Made by a program: the position numbers and the translations under genes. Below, one piece after another: positions 55,467 to 63,836 of a stretch of 64,000 nt of DNA. Numbering within the stretch: position 1 is the stretch's first letter; each line of letters opens with the position of its first letter. The notes beneath the pieces were generated by a model. That model was not told where the DNA came from, did not search any database, and saw only the letters and a list, made by a program, of their open reading frames with translations. Source of the DNA: Arthrobacter sp. UNC362MFTsu5.1 (GTDB lineage Bacteria > Actinomycetota > Actinomycetes > Actinomycetales > Micrococcaceae); NCBI RefSeq assembly GCF_000685965.1, contig NZ_JMLE01000012.1, positions 87,175 to 151,174 of the forward strand, given 5' to 3'.

Positions 55467-56249
55467 CTATCCCGCGGGCCGCAGGGAGGTAACCATGCGC
55501 TTGATGCTGCGGTACTCCGAGGTCTCCAGGTAGATCTTGGCTTTCTCCAGGTAGGGCAGGGACTCGTCCGCGGGAGTGTCATTGTTCGCCGGATCGTAGA
55601 AGGCCCCGAACATGGCCGCGTTCGGCGGCCACGTGAAGAACTGGAAGATGGCGCAGGCCGAGTCCCCGGCCGGCGGAGGACCGGACGTGATCCCGTACGC
55701 CGCAGCCGGAGTGTCTGCCGGTCCCGGGGCGGTGGCGTTTCCCCTGGTCTCATAGACGAACCGCGGCGTGGCGCCTTTCAGGGTCAGCGCCGTCAGGTCC
55801 TGGGAGTCGAGCACCGAGTACGGGTACCGGTCCACGCAGGTGGACCCTGTTGCCATGTTGGTCCGCAGCGTCGCCAACGGTTTTCCTGCAGTGTTGGTGA
55901 CCTCCGCGAAGGCGCCTCCGCCCTCCGCCAGTTCCCCCGCGGGATCCCTGACGCTCCACGTGGTGGGAAGGTCGAACGTGAGCTGGCCGTCCGCCGTCGT
56001 GTAGCTCGTCCACGCTACGGACTCAGGGGCCGCGGGCTCAGTGGAGGTCCCGCCGGCAGCCGGCGTTTTCGTGTTGTCCGGGGTTTGCGTCGCGCCTGAC
56101 GGGGCGCTGGCTGGCGCGGACGCCGGGAGGTCACTCGCCGATTCCGTAGGCGGCCCGGGAGGTCCCGGTTGCTGGCCGCAGCCGGCCAGCAGGAAGGCGA
56201 AGACGAGAACGACAGGCAATGCTAAGTGGGACGATGCCGACGCGCGCAT
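55467..56249 (-). CDS. lipoprotein of unknown function
   Basis: 260 residues. A lipoprotein signal peptide (LALPVVLVFAFLLAGC) ends in the lipobox LLAGC, so Cys is lipidated and the protein is anchored outside the membrane. A Pro/Ser/Ala-rich linker follows (about 25-75), then a folded domain (about 80-255; LTFDLPTTWSVRDP) resembling those that bind or shield cell-surface ligands; I do not recognise a family. GGAGGTTGGC before the ATG is a strong ribosome site. Confidence 0.8.
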   Translation of the reverse strand: MRASASSHLALPVVLVFAFLLAGCGQQPGPPGPPTESASDLPASAPASAPSGATQTPDNTKTPAAGGTSTEPAAPESVAWTSYTTADGQLTFDLPTTWSVRDPAGELAEGGGAFAEVTNTAGKPLATLRTNMATGSTCVDRYPYSVLDSQDLTALTLKGATPRFVYETRGNATAPGPADTPAAAYGITSGPPPAGDSACAIFQFFTWPPNAAMFGAFYDPANNDTPADESLPYLEKAKIYLETSEYRSIKRMVTSLRPAG

Positions 56250-56294
56250 GCCAACCTCCAGGGGCCGCGAGATAGTCCCTCTATTGTGGCCCTG

Positions 56295-56903
56295 TCACGA
56301 CCCCCCGTTCCAGATCCGCCGCCACCAGGATCTCTTCAGTTCAGGCTCCGCCGGCTGCGCGGCCGCAGCTGCAGTGCGCTCAGCGCGGCGTTCGCGCCAG
56401 CGCTCCACTTCAGCATCAATGTCACGGGTCTTCGTGATGACGGGTGGTCCGCCCTGGAGCTGGCGGCGGGCATCGATCACGCGCTTGTTGAAGTCCGCCA
56501 GGATGTCGCGGACCTGCTTCTCGGCAAACTGGGCGTCGAGCCGGGCGTCCAGCTCGGAGTCTTCGGTCCGCAGGAGGATGGCTTTCGGCCCCATGCCGGT
56601 GAGGTTCTCGCGCTGGATCAGGCCCTTGACCCACCAGTCGGGATCGTAGGCCTCGCCCAGCCCCGGGATGGGTTTGCCGGCGTACTTCAGGTTGTCGAAC
56701 TTCCCGTGGGCCATGGCGTCCCGGATCAGGTATTCGGCCCGTTTGGCGTCGTCCACTTTCCGGCGCTTTTCCCGCTCTTTTGCCTCGGCGGCGGCGAGCT
56801 CGGCTTCCTCGGCGGCCGTCATGCCGGTTGCCCGGACGGCCCGCAGTTCGACGGCCCGTTCCAGGCGGCGCTTGAACGCGCTGCCGGTTCCTTCGCTGGT
56901 CAT
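56295..56903 (-). CDS. DUF1992 / DnaJ-homologue subfamily C28-like protein
   Basis: 202 residues. The DUF1992 core (about 50-120) contains the family hallmark (IRDAMAHGKFDNLKYAGKPI and DPDWWVKGLIQREN). The rest is charged helix. Function unknown, despite the J-protein name there is no J domain (HPD) here. Start taken as ATG 56903; a GTG two codons upstream is possible. It is a single gene next to the lipoprotein gene. Confidence 0.85.
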   Translation of the reverse strand: MTSEGTGSAFKRRLERAVELRAVRATGMTAAEEAELAAAEAKEREKRRKVDDAKRAEYLIRDAMAHGKFDNLKYAGKPIPGLGEAYDPDWWVKGLIQRENLTGMGPKAILLRTEDSELDARLDAQFAEKQVRDILADFNKRVIDARRQLQGGPPVITKTRDIDAEVERWRERRAERTAAAAAQPAEPELKRSWWRRIWNGGS

Positions 56904-56996
56904 GTCCACACCGCCCCTGGCCGATCCTGAATAGCCTGCCTTCCAGTATTCAGAGGACCGACGGGAGTTTCAACAACATGGCTAAGAAGCAATGCC

Positions 56997-57036
56997 AAAG
57001 CGGTCGACGGCGGGACCTCCCGCCGTCGACCGCTTT
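56997..57036. terminator. intrinsic terminator, 18-bp stem, GACGGCGG-core type
   Basis: Perfect stem 56997-57014 with 57019-57036 and an ACCT loop. It ends the flavodoxin-like reductase gene on the minus strand. Confidence 0.88.
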
Positions 57037-57047
57037 CGTTTTGTTCC

Positions 57048-57659
57048 CTAACGCGAGAGCTTGGCCTCGTCCGGTTTGGGGTCGCCGATGTGGCCGGGAG
57101 CGTTGGCGGCGAGGACCCGTTCCACGAACGCGCCGTATTCCTCCATGTAATGGCGCAGGAAGTCCGCGGTGCCCTGGTTGGTGACGGTTCCGTCCTCGGC
57201 GAAGTCGGCGGGATTGAACTTCAGGTAGGCCTCGGGGGCGTTGAGCTGGGGCGCGTCGAGGAAGCTGAGGACTGCGCGCATGGAGGACTGCATGACCGCG
57301 GTGCCGATGCTGCCCGGTGAGGCGCCGAGGATGCCGGTCGGTTTGCGGGCGAACGAGTTGGTGCCCCAGGGGCGGGATCCCCAGTCGATGGCGTTCTTGA
57401 GGGCGCCGGGGATGGAGCGGTTGTATTCGGGGGACACGAACAGGATGCCGTCCGAGCCCTCGATCGCTTCCTTCAGCGCACGTCCGGCCGGGGGAAAATC
57501 GGCGTCGTAGTCGTAGCTGTAGAGCGGGAGGTCCTTGATGGGAATCTCGGTGAACTCGAGGTCCTCCGGAGCCAGTTTGATCACGGCGTTGGCGAGTGTG
57601 CGGTTGATGGAGCCGCGGGCCAGGCTTCCTACGAAGTAGCCGATCTTGAACGTTGCCAT
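57048..57659 (-). CDS. NADPH-dependent FMN reductase
   Basis: 203 residues of the flavodoxin-like FMN_red family (ArsH/YieF/azoreductase type). The FMN phosphate loop is GSLARGSINRTLA (about 11-23), and the isoalloxazine contacts are SPEYNRSIPGALKNAIDW. It reduces quinones, azo dyes or chromate in relatives. The last 20 residues are charged. Lone gene; terminator just downstream. Substrate cannot be predicted. Confidence 0.9.
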   Translation of the reverse strand: MATFKIGYFVGSLARGSINRTLANAVIKLAPEDLEFTEIPIKDLPLYSYDYDADFPPAGRALKEAIEGSDGILFVSPEYNRSIPGALKNAIDWGSRPWGTNSFARKPTGILGASPGSIGTAVMQSSMRAVLSFLDAPQLNAPEAYLKFNPADFAEDGTVTNQGTADFLRHYMEEYGAFVERVLAANAPGHIGDPKPDEAKLSR

Positions 57660-57858
57660 GCGACAGATCCCTTCTTTGGGCCGGCCTGAGCCGGCTGGCC
57701 GACTGGTGGGCCATGCCTGACACAGGCTCGGCCCGTCAGCCAGTCCAGCACAGAACGCGGGCGGGGGCTAGGGGCGCGGGACCGCATTCACCGACGCAGC
57801 CCGTATGCTGGCATCATCCGTCAGGGACGACGGAATTCGTGCAGTCAGGGGGACACTG

Positions 57859-58878
57859 TTGCGTTCGTTTTCCACTAAGCGGGGCAATCCGCCCGCCAAC
57901 CGCCAAAGCGCCAGCGGATTGCCGCCAGCCGTCCGTCGCTCAGCCAGCGGAAGAATACCGCAATGGGCAATTGACGAAGCACTGGGCCGCGCAACGGACA
58001 ACGACCCGTGGCGTGCGGGCTCCGCGTCCCCTCAACGGGCTAAGAAACCGGGATTCTTTCGGCGCCCGGCATGGACCCGCGTGACCCGAAGGGCGAGAAG
58101 AAAGTCCACGGCGGGCTTGGCGATCGCACTCATCGTCGGCCTTTACTTCACTCCATCGCTGCTGGAAAGGTTCGTTCTGCCAGCCGTTCTGCCGTACCTT
58201 CCGGGCTCCAAGGTGCCACCGCCAGGCTTTGAGGCTGCAGCTTCCCCGCTGGGCCGGCCGCCCGCTACGACCGGATCGCGCTCATACTTGCTCCAGCCGT
58301 CGCCTGATGCAGACCAGCCATTCGCCGCGTATGATCCCTGCCGCCCCGTCCACTATGTTGTCCGGCCAGACAACGCGCCGCCGGGCGCGGATTTGCTGTT
58401 GGCGGAGGCCGTTGCTGAGGTTTCCGCCGCAAGCGGTCTCCAGTTTGTGAACGATGGAGCAACGAGCGAGGGTCCCAGCGACGAGCGGAAACCGTACCAG
58501 CCGGACCGTTACGGCCAACACTGGGCTCCGGTTCTCATCGCGTGGTCCACTCCGGAGGAGTCACCTGGGCTCGCCGGAAAAGTCGCGGGGCTGGGAGGCA
58601 GCACCATGGTCAATGCCTTGGGCTCGCCCTATGTGCTGGTCGCAGGACAGGTGCGCCTTGATGCCCCGACTCTCTCGGAGATCATGCAATGGCCGGAGGG
58701 ATCAGCCCACGCACGCGCCGTCATCACTCACGAACTCGGACACGTTCTGGGCCTCAGCCACGTCGATGACCCCAGCCAATTGATGTATGGCGAGGGAAAC
58801 AATGTGACTGGCCTTGCCGACGGCGACCGTGCGGGCCTAGCAGTGTTGGGCACCGGCCAGTGCGTGCCGCAGTTGTAA
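57859..58878 (+). CDS. matrixin-like zinc metalloprotease (metzincin), membrane anchored
   Basis: About 339 residues from TTG 57859. One membrane segment (about 84-100; STAGLAIALIVGLYF) after a basic cytosolic tail, then an extracellular domain with the zinc motif HELGHVLGLSHVDD (His291, His295, His301; Glu292 catalytic) and a Met-turn (QLMYGE). TTG has AGGGGG 6 nt upstream; an ATG 18 codons earlier (57805) coincides with a TATGCT -10 sequence, so it is unlikely. The stretch 31-75 is Ala/Arg/Pro-rich. Substrate unknown. Confidence 0.8.
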   Translation: MRSFSTKRGNPPANRQSASGLPPAVRRSASGRIPQWAIDEALGRATDNDPWRAGSASPQRAKKPGFFRRPAWTRVTRRARRKSTAGLAIALIVGLYFTPSLLERFVLPAVLPYLPGSKVPPPGFEAAASPLGRPPATTGSRSYLLQPSPDADQPFAAYDPCRPVHYVVRPDNAPPGADLLLAEAVAEVSAASGLQFVNDGATSEGPSDERKPYQPDRYGQHWAPVLIAWSTPEESPGLAGKVAGLGGSTMVNALGSPYVLVAGQVRLDAPTLSEIMQWPEGSAHARAVITHELGHVLGLSHVDDPSQLMYGEGNNVTGLADGDRAGLAVLGTGQCVPQL

Positions 58879-58887
58879 CACATCGAG

Positions 58888-58934
58888 AAGCGATGCTGAG
58901 GACGGCAGAAATCCCGCCGTCCTCAGCATCGCTT
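58888..58934. terminator. bidirectional terminator, 19-bp stem
   Basis: Perfect stem 58888-58906 with 58916-58934, 9-nt loop. Between the protease gene and the convergent P-loop gene. It shares the GACGGC...GCCGTC half of the core of the other terminators. Confidence 0.88.
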
Positions 58935-58948
58935 GAAGTTCTCTGACC

Positions 58949-59536
58949 TCAGGCCACCCCTGCAGTCAGCGCCGACGCGAAGTCCGTAATGTCCGCTGCC
59001 GCGGCGCTGTTGTCGAAGTCCACGTGGCGGGCTTCCTTCCATTGGCAGGAATTGGCCTGCGCCCCGGCCCAGAAGGTTTCCCAGTTGGCGAGTTTCCACT
59101 CGTCCCGCGGGTAGCCCCTGGAAATCAGGCGCTGACGGAGTGCCTCGCCCGCCAGCTTCACGTGGACAACCACCAGTTCCGCCTCCGGCCACTGGTGCTG
59201 GCAGCGGATCTTGGACAGGTAGTCGTCGTCCGTGAAGAACTTGCCGAACGGCGCGTCCAGCACCACGGAGTTTCCGGCCATCAGGTTGTCCCGGGTGAGG
59301 TCCAGGATGGACGCGTACTCCAGCGGCATGATGGTGCTCTGGTAGAACTCGTTGTTGTCCCGCTCGTTGGGGTCCGAGCCGTTGAGCCGCAGCAGCAGCT
59401 CGGTGAACCGGATGGTGGCGGTGTCCTTGTCGATGTACGCAGCCCCGAACCGCTGGGCGATGAGCCTGCTAACGCTGGACTTTCCGGAACCGGCCGGGCC
59501 GATCACAAAGAACACTTTGGGGATGGTGGTAGTCAA
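58949..59536 (-). CDS. P-loop kinase-like ATP-binding protein
   Basis: 195 residues. Walker A GPAGSGKSS (about 13-21), then an AAA_33/shikimate-kinase-like fold: DKDTATIRFTELL, VVLDAPFGKF (Walker B-like) and a lid/arginine region (RGYPRDEW). It resembles small-molecule kinases such as gluconate kinase. TTG 59536 fits the start of the family; longer upstream frames run into the transporter gene. In a cluster with an aldolase and an acid-sugar transporter it may phosphorylate the sugar acid (inference). Confidence 0.75.
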   Translation of the reverse strand: MTTTIPKVFFVIGPAGSGKSSVSRLIAQRFGAAYIDKDTATIRFTELLLRLNGSDPNERDNNEFYQSTIMPLEYASILDLTRDNLMAGNSVVLDAPFGKFFTDDDYLSKIRCQHQWPEAELVVVHVKLAGEALRQRLISRGYPRDEWKLANWETFWAGAQANSCQWKEARHVDFDNSAAAADITDFASALTAGVA

Positions 59537-59594
59537 CTGCCTGTTCTTCCTCGAACCGTGGAACTTGAAACGTAGAACCGGTACCGCGCCGTGC

Positions 59595-60890
59595 CTAGGC
59601 CGAGATAGCCGCGCGGCGGTCCTTGACGAAGATGCCGTAGGACAGGGCACCGACGATCAGCAGCATGCCGCCGATTAGGAACACTAGCGTGTAGTTGCCG
59701 CCGGTCTCGTTCAGGATGAACCCGGTGACGATCGGTGCCACCGCGGCGCCGAGGAACCCGCCGAAGTTCTGGATCGCGCCCAGGGATGCCACCTGGTTGG
59801 ATTCCGCGATATCCGACGCCAGTGTCCAGAGGACCCCGATCGGCACCTGGGCCGCGAAGTAGCCGACGGACAGCAGCACGATGGCCAGTGCCGTGTTCTC
59901 GACGTACGCCACCGGAAGCACAGCGGCAGCGGCGAGGAGTGCACCACCCACGATCGGGATCTTGCGGGCCGTGATGGTGGGGACTCCGCGTTTGATCAGT
60001 TTGCCGGAGAGGATGCCGCCGGTCAGGACACCGATGACGCCGCACAGGAACGGCAGGCCTGCGAGCCAGCCGATCTGACTCAGGCTGAAGCCGCGTGCGG
60101 TCTGGAGGTAGCTGGGCAGCCAGGTGAGGTAGACCCACACCGTGTAGAAGATGCCGAACGCGCCGAGGACCATGAACCAGGTGTTCTTCTGCTTGAGGAG
60201 TTCGCCCCAGCCGGCCTGCCTTTCCTTCGGCTGCTGCTGTTCCTCGAACTCGGCGCCCTTGATGATGAACTGTTCCTTCATCGTGGGGTCGCGGTAGATC
60301 CGCAGCCAGACCAGGGCAATGACGATGCCGAAGGCGCCGATAACGACGAACATGCCGCGCCACGTCATGGTGAGCATCAGGAACGTCAGCAGCGGCGGCG
60401 CAATCGCGTTGGCAATCTGTGAACCGGTGTTAACGATTGAGACCGGCAATGCCCGCTCGGTCTTATTGAACCACTTGTCCGCCACCTTGAGCCCCGAGGT
60501 AAAGAACGGGGACTCGGAGATACCCAGCGCAACACGGGCCGCGTAAAGGAAGCCGAAGGAGTTGGCCAGCGCCGACAGCATGGACACGATGGACCACAGC
60601 CCCGCCGCCCAGGCGAACATCTTCTTCGGTCCGAACCGGTCCACGAGGTAGCCGGCGGGAAGGTTCGCGATGGCATAAGGCCAGGAGAACGCCGAAAGCA
60701 ACAGGCCCATCTGCAGGGTGTTGAGGCCGAATTCCTTGGCGATGGTGGTGTTGGCGATGCTGAGGTTGTTGCGGTCCAGGTAGTTGACGATGCCGCCGAT
60801 GACGAGCAGCGCGATCAGGTACCACCTGATCCGGACGCTCTTCAACGGCTTCTCCTGGGACATATCGATTTCTGCTGAAGCTTGGCTCAT
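59595..60890 (-). CDS. MFS transporter, anion:cation symporter family (sugar-acid type)
   Basis: 431 residues with 12 membrane segments. Hallmarks of the ACS branch: GGIVNYLDRNNLSIANTTIAKEF and the loop GYLVDRFGPKKMFAWA. Relatives carry galactonate, glucarate or hexuronates. ATG 60890 has AGGAG 8 nt upstream; upstream in-frame extension lacks support. It lies in the order aldolase, transporter, kinase. DgoT-like role is inferred from this order. Confidence 0.88.
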   Translation of the reverse strand: MSQASAEIDMSQEKPLKSVRIRWYLIALLVIGGIVNYLDRNNLSIANTTIAKEFGLNTLQMGLLLSAFSWPYAIANLPAGYLVDRFGPKKMFAWAAGLWSIVSMLSALANSFGFLYAARVALGISESPFFTSGLKVADKWFNKTERALPVSIVNTGSQIANAIAPPLLTFLMLTMTWRGMFVVIGAFGIVIALVWLRIYRDPTMKEQFIIKGAEFEEQQQPKERQAGWGELLKQKNTWFMVLGAFGIFYTVWVYLTWLPSYLQTARGFSLSQIGWLAGLPFLCGVIGVLTGGILSGKLIKRGVPTITARKIPIVGGALLAAAAVLPVAYVENTALAIVLLSVGYFAAQVPIGVLWTLASDIAESNQVASLGAIQNFGGFLGAAVAPIVTGFILNETGGNYTLVFLIGGMLLIVGALSYGIFVKDRRAAISA

Positions 60891-60948
60891 GCAGCTCACT
60901 CCTTTGTGTTCTGGCGACAGTGGCTGTCGGTTCTGGGGGTGCCCGGGC

Positions 60949-61596
60949 TTAGCGGCGGGCGTCGTCGATTGCTGCGAGGAACGTCCGTGCCGCCTGGGAC
61001 ACGAGTCCGTAATCGCCGTCGTTCTGGGCAGCTTTGGTGACAAAGCTGCCCACGCCGACGGCGGTCACACCCGCAGCGAACCACGCGGCGACGTTCTCCG
61101 GGGTCACCCCGCCTGACGGCATGATGGGTGCCTGCGGCAAGGGCGCCATGATTGTTTTCACGTAAGCCGGTCCGCCGAGTTCGGCGGGGAACAGCTTGAC
61201 GATGTCGGCGCCGGCTTCGAGCGTGTTGAGCACCTCGGTGGGGGTGAACGCTCCACTCGCGGTGACCGCCTGGTACCGGTTGGCGGTGGCGATCATGTTG
61301 GGGTTCAGCTGTGGGCTGACCAGCAGACGCGCACCTGCCGAAACCGAGGCGAAGGCTGCTTCGGCATCGAGGACGGTACCTGCTCCCACCACAATGCCTT
61401 GGTCGCCGTACTTGTCAACAAGGCGTTCAATGACGCCGAGCGCACCGGGAACAGTCAACGGGACCTCGACGGCGCGGATGCCGCCGTCGATGGCGGCCTC
61501 GGCAACGCGGTAGGCCTCGTCGGCCGAATCCAGCCGGGCGATCAGCAGGGCGCCGGTTCGGACGATGGTCTCTAGGGTCTCAAATTTGTTTAACAT
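60949..61596 (-). CDS. KDPG/KDPGal-type aldolase (2-keto-3-deoxy-6-phosphogluconate or -galactonate aldolase)
   Basis: 215 residues, class I TIM barrel. Schiff-base Lys134 (DIVKLFPA), catalytic Glu44 (VEVPLT), and the phosphate-binding end MPSGGVTPEN. The VEVPL(T) motif resembles DgoA more than Eda (VLEVTLRT), so the galactonate branch is plausible. It would release pyruvate. First gene of the minus-strand operon; the divergent DeoR gene shares a control region. Confidence 0.9.
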   Translation of the reverse strand: MLNKFETLETIVRTGALLIARLDSADEAYRVAEAAIDGGIRAVEVPLTVPGALGVIERLVDKYGDQGIVVGAGTVLDAEAAFASVSAGARLLVSPQLNPNMIATANRYQAVTASGAFTPTEVLNTLEAGADIVKLFPAELGGPAYVKTIMAPLPQAPIMPSGGVTPENVAAWFAAGVTAVGVGSFVTKAAQNDGDYGLVSQAARTFLAAIDDARR

Positions 61597-61619
61597 CGAT
61601 TAAGAGATTACCCCAAATA

Positions 61620-61644
61620 TTCACAAATCAGAACAGTGTGTGAA
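61620..61644. promoter_or_regulatory. inverted repeat, candidate DeoR-family operator
   Basis: TTCACA and TGTGAA separated by 13 bp, in the AT-rich gap between aldolase and regulator genes; the centres are about 20 bp apart (two turns). A TTAA-CATCGA-TTAA dyad lies near 61590-61603. Confidence 0.5.
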
Positions 61645-61688
61645 AAGTTGTTAAGATGGTTGTGACGACATCCCCGAAGGAGCCCCTC

Positions 61689-62495
61689 GTGAGCACGACA
61701 GCACGACCGCTGATCCCCGAGCAGCGCCACCAGGAGATCCTCCGGCTGCTTCGGCGCGAAGGCGTCCTGAGCATCCGCAGCCTCACGGATTACATGAACG
61801 TCTCCCACATGACAGTCCGGCGGGACATCACGGCGCTGGAGGACCTGGGCCAAGTGGTGTCCGTCCAGGGCGGCGTACGCCTGGCTGAGTGGACCAGCCA
61901 AGAGCCGCCTCGGGAACGCGAGTTCAGGGCGCAGCTGGAGCTGCCCCGCAAGCAGGCCATCGCTGAACTCGCGGCAGGGTTCGTGGAGGATGACATGGTG
62001 ATTTTCCTCGACGCGGGCACCACCTGCCAGTCCGTGGTCCCCTACCTTGGCGGACACAAGAACCTCACGGTGGTCACCAACGACTTCTATGTGGTCACCA
62101 GCCTCTTCGCATATCCGAACATCGAGACAATACATACCGGCGGCATAGTGGACCCCTCCAGCGCATCCAGCTGCGGTCGCATCGCCGCGGACGCCATCAA
62201 GTCCATCAACATCGATTTGTTCTTCCTCAGCACCGGCACGTGGAACATGTCCCGGGGCGTCACGACGCCGTCCATGGACAAGGTGGAAGTGAAGCTGGCA
62301 GCCCTGGAGGCTTCGTCGTCGTGCTTCCTGCTGGCGGACAGCACCAAATTCGGCACCGTTTCCAAGTTCAACGTGGCACCGCTTGAAAAGCTTGACGCCG
62401 TGGTGACGGACGAGCAGCTCTCTGGGGAAATGCAGGAGAACATCCGGGATCTGGGCGTCGCTGTGCACGTGGCCACATTGGGGAAGTCGGCCTAA
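61689..62495 (+). CDS. DeoR/GlpR-family transcriptional regulator
   Basis: 268 residues: DeoR HTH (about 10-65; LSIRSLTDYMNVSHMTVRRDITAL) and DeoR sensor domain (about 80-240; DAGTTCQSVVPYL). It senses a phosphorylated sugar or sugar acid in relatives. GTG 61689 has AAGGAG 6 nt upstream and is preferred to ATG 61656. Divergent from the aldolase operon, which it likely represses. Confidence 0.9.
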   Translation: MSTTARPLIPEQRHQEILRLLRREGVLSIRSLTDYMNVSHMTVRRDITALEDLGQVVSVQGGVRLAEWTSQEPPREREFRAQLELPRKQAIAELAAGFVEDDMVIFLDAGTTCQSVVPYLGGHKNLTVVTNDFYVVTSLFAYPNIETIHTGGIVDPSSASSCGRIAADAIKSINIDLFFLSTGTWNMSRGVTTPSMDKVEVKLAALEASSSCFLLADSTKFGTVSKFNVAPLEKLDAVVTDEQLSGEMQENIRDLGVAVHVATLGKSA

Positions 62496-62572
62496 CCCGG
62501 GCCGACAGGTTCTGGTCAGGCACCGCGGGCGACACTACGCTGGCTGGTACCCCCGCCAGGAAGAAGGACACC

Positions 62573-62824
62573 GTGGACGAACAGGACATCCTGCAACGCA
62601 TCCAAGGACTCGTTGAGGAGGAACGCGAGCTTCGCGAAAATGCGGAATCTGCTGCGCCCGGGCCGGAGCATGCCCCCGACCGCACGCGGCTCAAGCGCAT
62701 CGAAGAGGACCTGGACCAGTGCTGGGACCTGCTTCGCCAGCGGCGGGCCAAGCTGCAGTACGGGGAGAACCCGGACGAAGCGGCACCGCGGCCGGTCAAG
62801 CAGGTGGAGGACTACCGCGGCTGA
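62573..62824 (+). CDS. DUF2630-family protein, 83 aa
   Basis: A short helical protein with the DUF2630 pattern: DILQRIQGLVEEEREL, then a LKRIEEDLDQCWDLLRQRRA core and VEDYRG end. Function unknown; widespread in actinobacteria. GTG start with AGAAGGA upstream. No operon partner. Confidence 0.85.
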   Translation: MDEQDILQRIQGLVEEERELRENAESAAPGPEHAPDRTRLKRIEEDLDQCWDLLRQRRAKLQYGENPDEAAPRPVKQVEDYRG

Positions 62825-62879
62825 CCCGGCTGCGGCGAGCCGTTCTGCGGACACAGCAACCGCAACATTCAGGACACCT

Positions 62880-62908
62880 TTGACACGCCGTGTGACAGGT
62901 GCCATAGT
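62880..62908 (+). promoter_or_regulatory. near-consensus promoter of a leaderless gene
   Basis: TTGACA (62880-62885), a 17-bp spacer and CATAGT (62903-62908). The expected transcript start, 7 nt later, is the A of ATG 62915, which has no ribosome site. Confidence 0.75.
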
Positions 62909-62914
62909 TTCAGC

Positions 62915-63643
62915 ATGGACCTGTTGGACAGCTGGACAGCTGCACAAGATCGAGTTGTACGCGTTGGCGCGGCTGAGGCGGTCTTCGCATCCCTCCGTAG
63001 CGCTATCGAAGGCGGCAGGATCCCGGTCGGCACCCGCCTCGACTCGGAGGCATCCCTTGCAAAGCAGTACGGCGTGAGCCGCACGATGGTCAGGGAGGCG
63101 CTACGTTCATGCACCGCATTGGGGCTGACCGCCACCCACACAGGCAAGGGCACCTTCGTCATTGCTGACAAAGTTGCCCAGGACCTCAAACTTGGCAAGT
63201 ACTCGGCAAGCGCCCTCGTGGAGGCACGTCCCCACGTGGAAGTGCCTGCCGCTGGGCTTGCTGCGCAACGCCGCAGCAGCGAGGACCTGGAAGCCCTCCG
63301 GGAGATCCTGCGCGAAATGTCCGAGGAGGACGATCTCCAGCAGTGGGTGCTTCTGAATACCGAGTTCCACGTGACCATCGCCCGGTGCAGCGGCAATGGC
63401 GTGTTCGAATCGTTCCTCTCAGACATCTGCGACGCCATGGCCAACCAGTCGAACACACTCAACCTCGTGGCTGACCGGCGCAAGGAATCGGGTGAGGAGC
63501 ACGCCCGCATCTTCGCTGCCATCGAGAGCGGATCAGCCGAGGAAGCATCCCAGGCCATGAGAATGCATCTGCACGGGGTGGAATGCGCCCTGGGCACCAT
63601 CGTCCCCGGAAGCGGGAACTCCAGGGCCGGCCATACGCGCTAG
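62915..63643 (+). CDS. GntR/FadR-family regulator with FCD domain
   Basis: 242 residues: winged HTH (about 22-88; EASLAKQYGVSRTMVREALRSCTALG) and an FCD domain (about 100-225) with metal/ligand His (NTEFHVTIARCSG). No ribosome binding site precedes ATG 62915 and the promoter fits a leaderless mRNA. It lies before the aspartase gene and a palindrome at 63719 is a candidate operator, so it may control aspartate use (inference). Confidence 0.9.
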   Translation: MDLLDSWTAAQDRVVRVGAAEAVFASLRSAIEGGRIPVGTRLDSEASLAKQYGVSRTMVREALRSCTALGLTATHTGKGTFVIADKVAQDLKLGKYSASALVEARPHVEVPAAGLAAQRRSSEDLEALREILREMSEEDDLQQWVLLNTEFHVTIARCSGNGVFESFLSDICDAMANQSNTLNLVADRRKESGEEHARIFAAIESGSAEEASQAMRMHLHGVECALGTIVPGSGNSRAGHTR

Positions 63644-63676
63644 CTCCTAAACCCCGAACCGTACCCACCTTCCCCT

Positions 63677-63700
63677 GGCTTGCCCTTTCCGCGGCAAGCC
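63677..63700. terminator. short hairpin after GntR gene
   Basis: GGCTTGCC and GGCAAGCC, 8 nt apart, no T run. May weakly end the GntR transcript. Confidence 0.4.
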
Positions 63701-63718
63701 CCGCCCCGCCTCCTTGCT

Positions 63719-63736
63719 GTGGCATAGCCATGCCAC
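63719..63736. promoter_or_regulatory. palindrome, candidate GntR operator before the aspartase gene
   Basis: GTGGCAT-AGCC-ATGCCAC, 7-bp perfect arms, 100 bp before the aspartase ATG. Confidence 0.4.
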
Positions 63737-63836
63737 CGTGCAGGCTGAGGCGTCACTCCCGCCTGCCCCGGCCCCAGATCCGTACCGCCCAAAATTTTTC
63801 GTCCAAGCCCGTCAACGAAGCCCTGTGAGGACCCCA

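Noticed and set aside
56978..57184. 68-codon plus-strand ORF starting before the terminator at 56997
   Set aside because: It reads through a perfect 18-bp hairpin and overlaps the convergent reductase gene.
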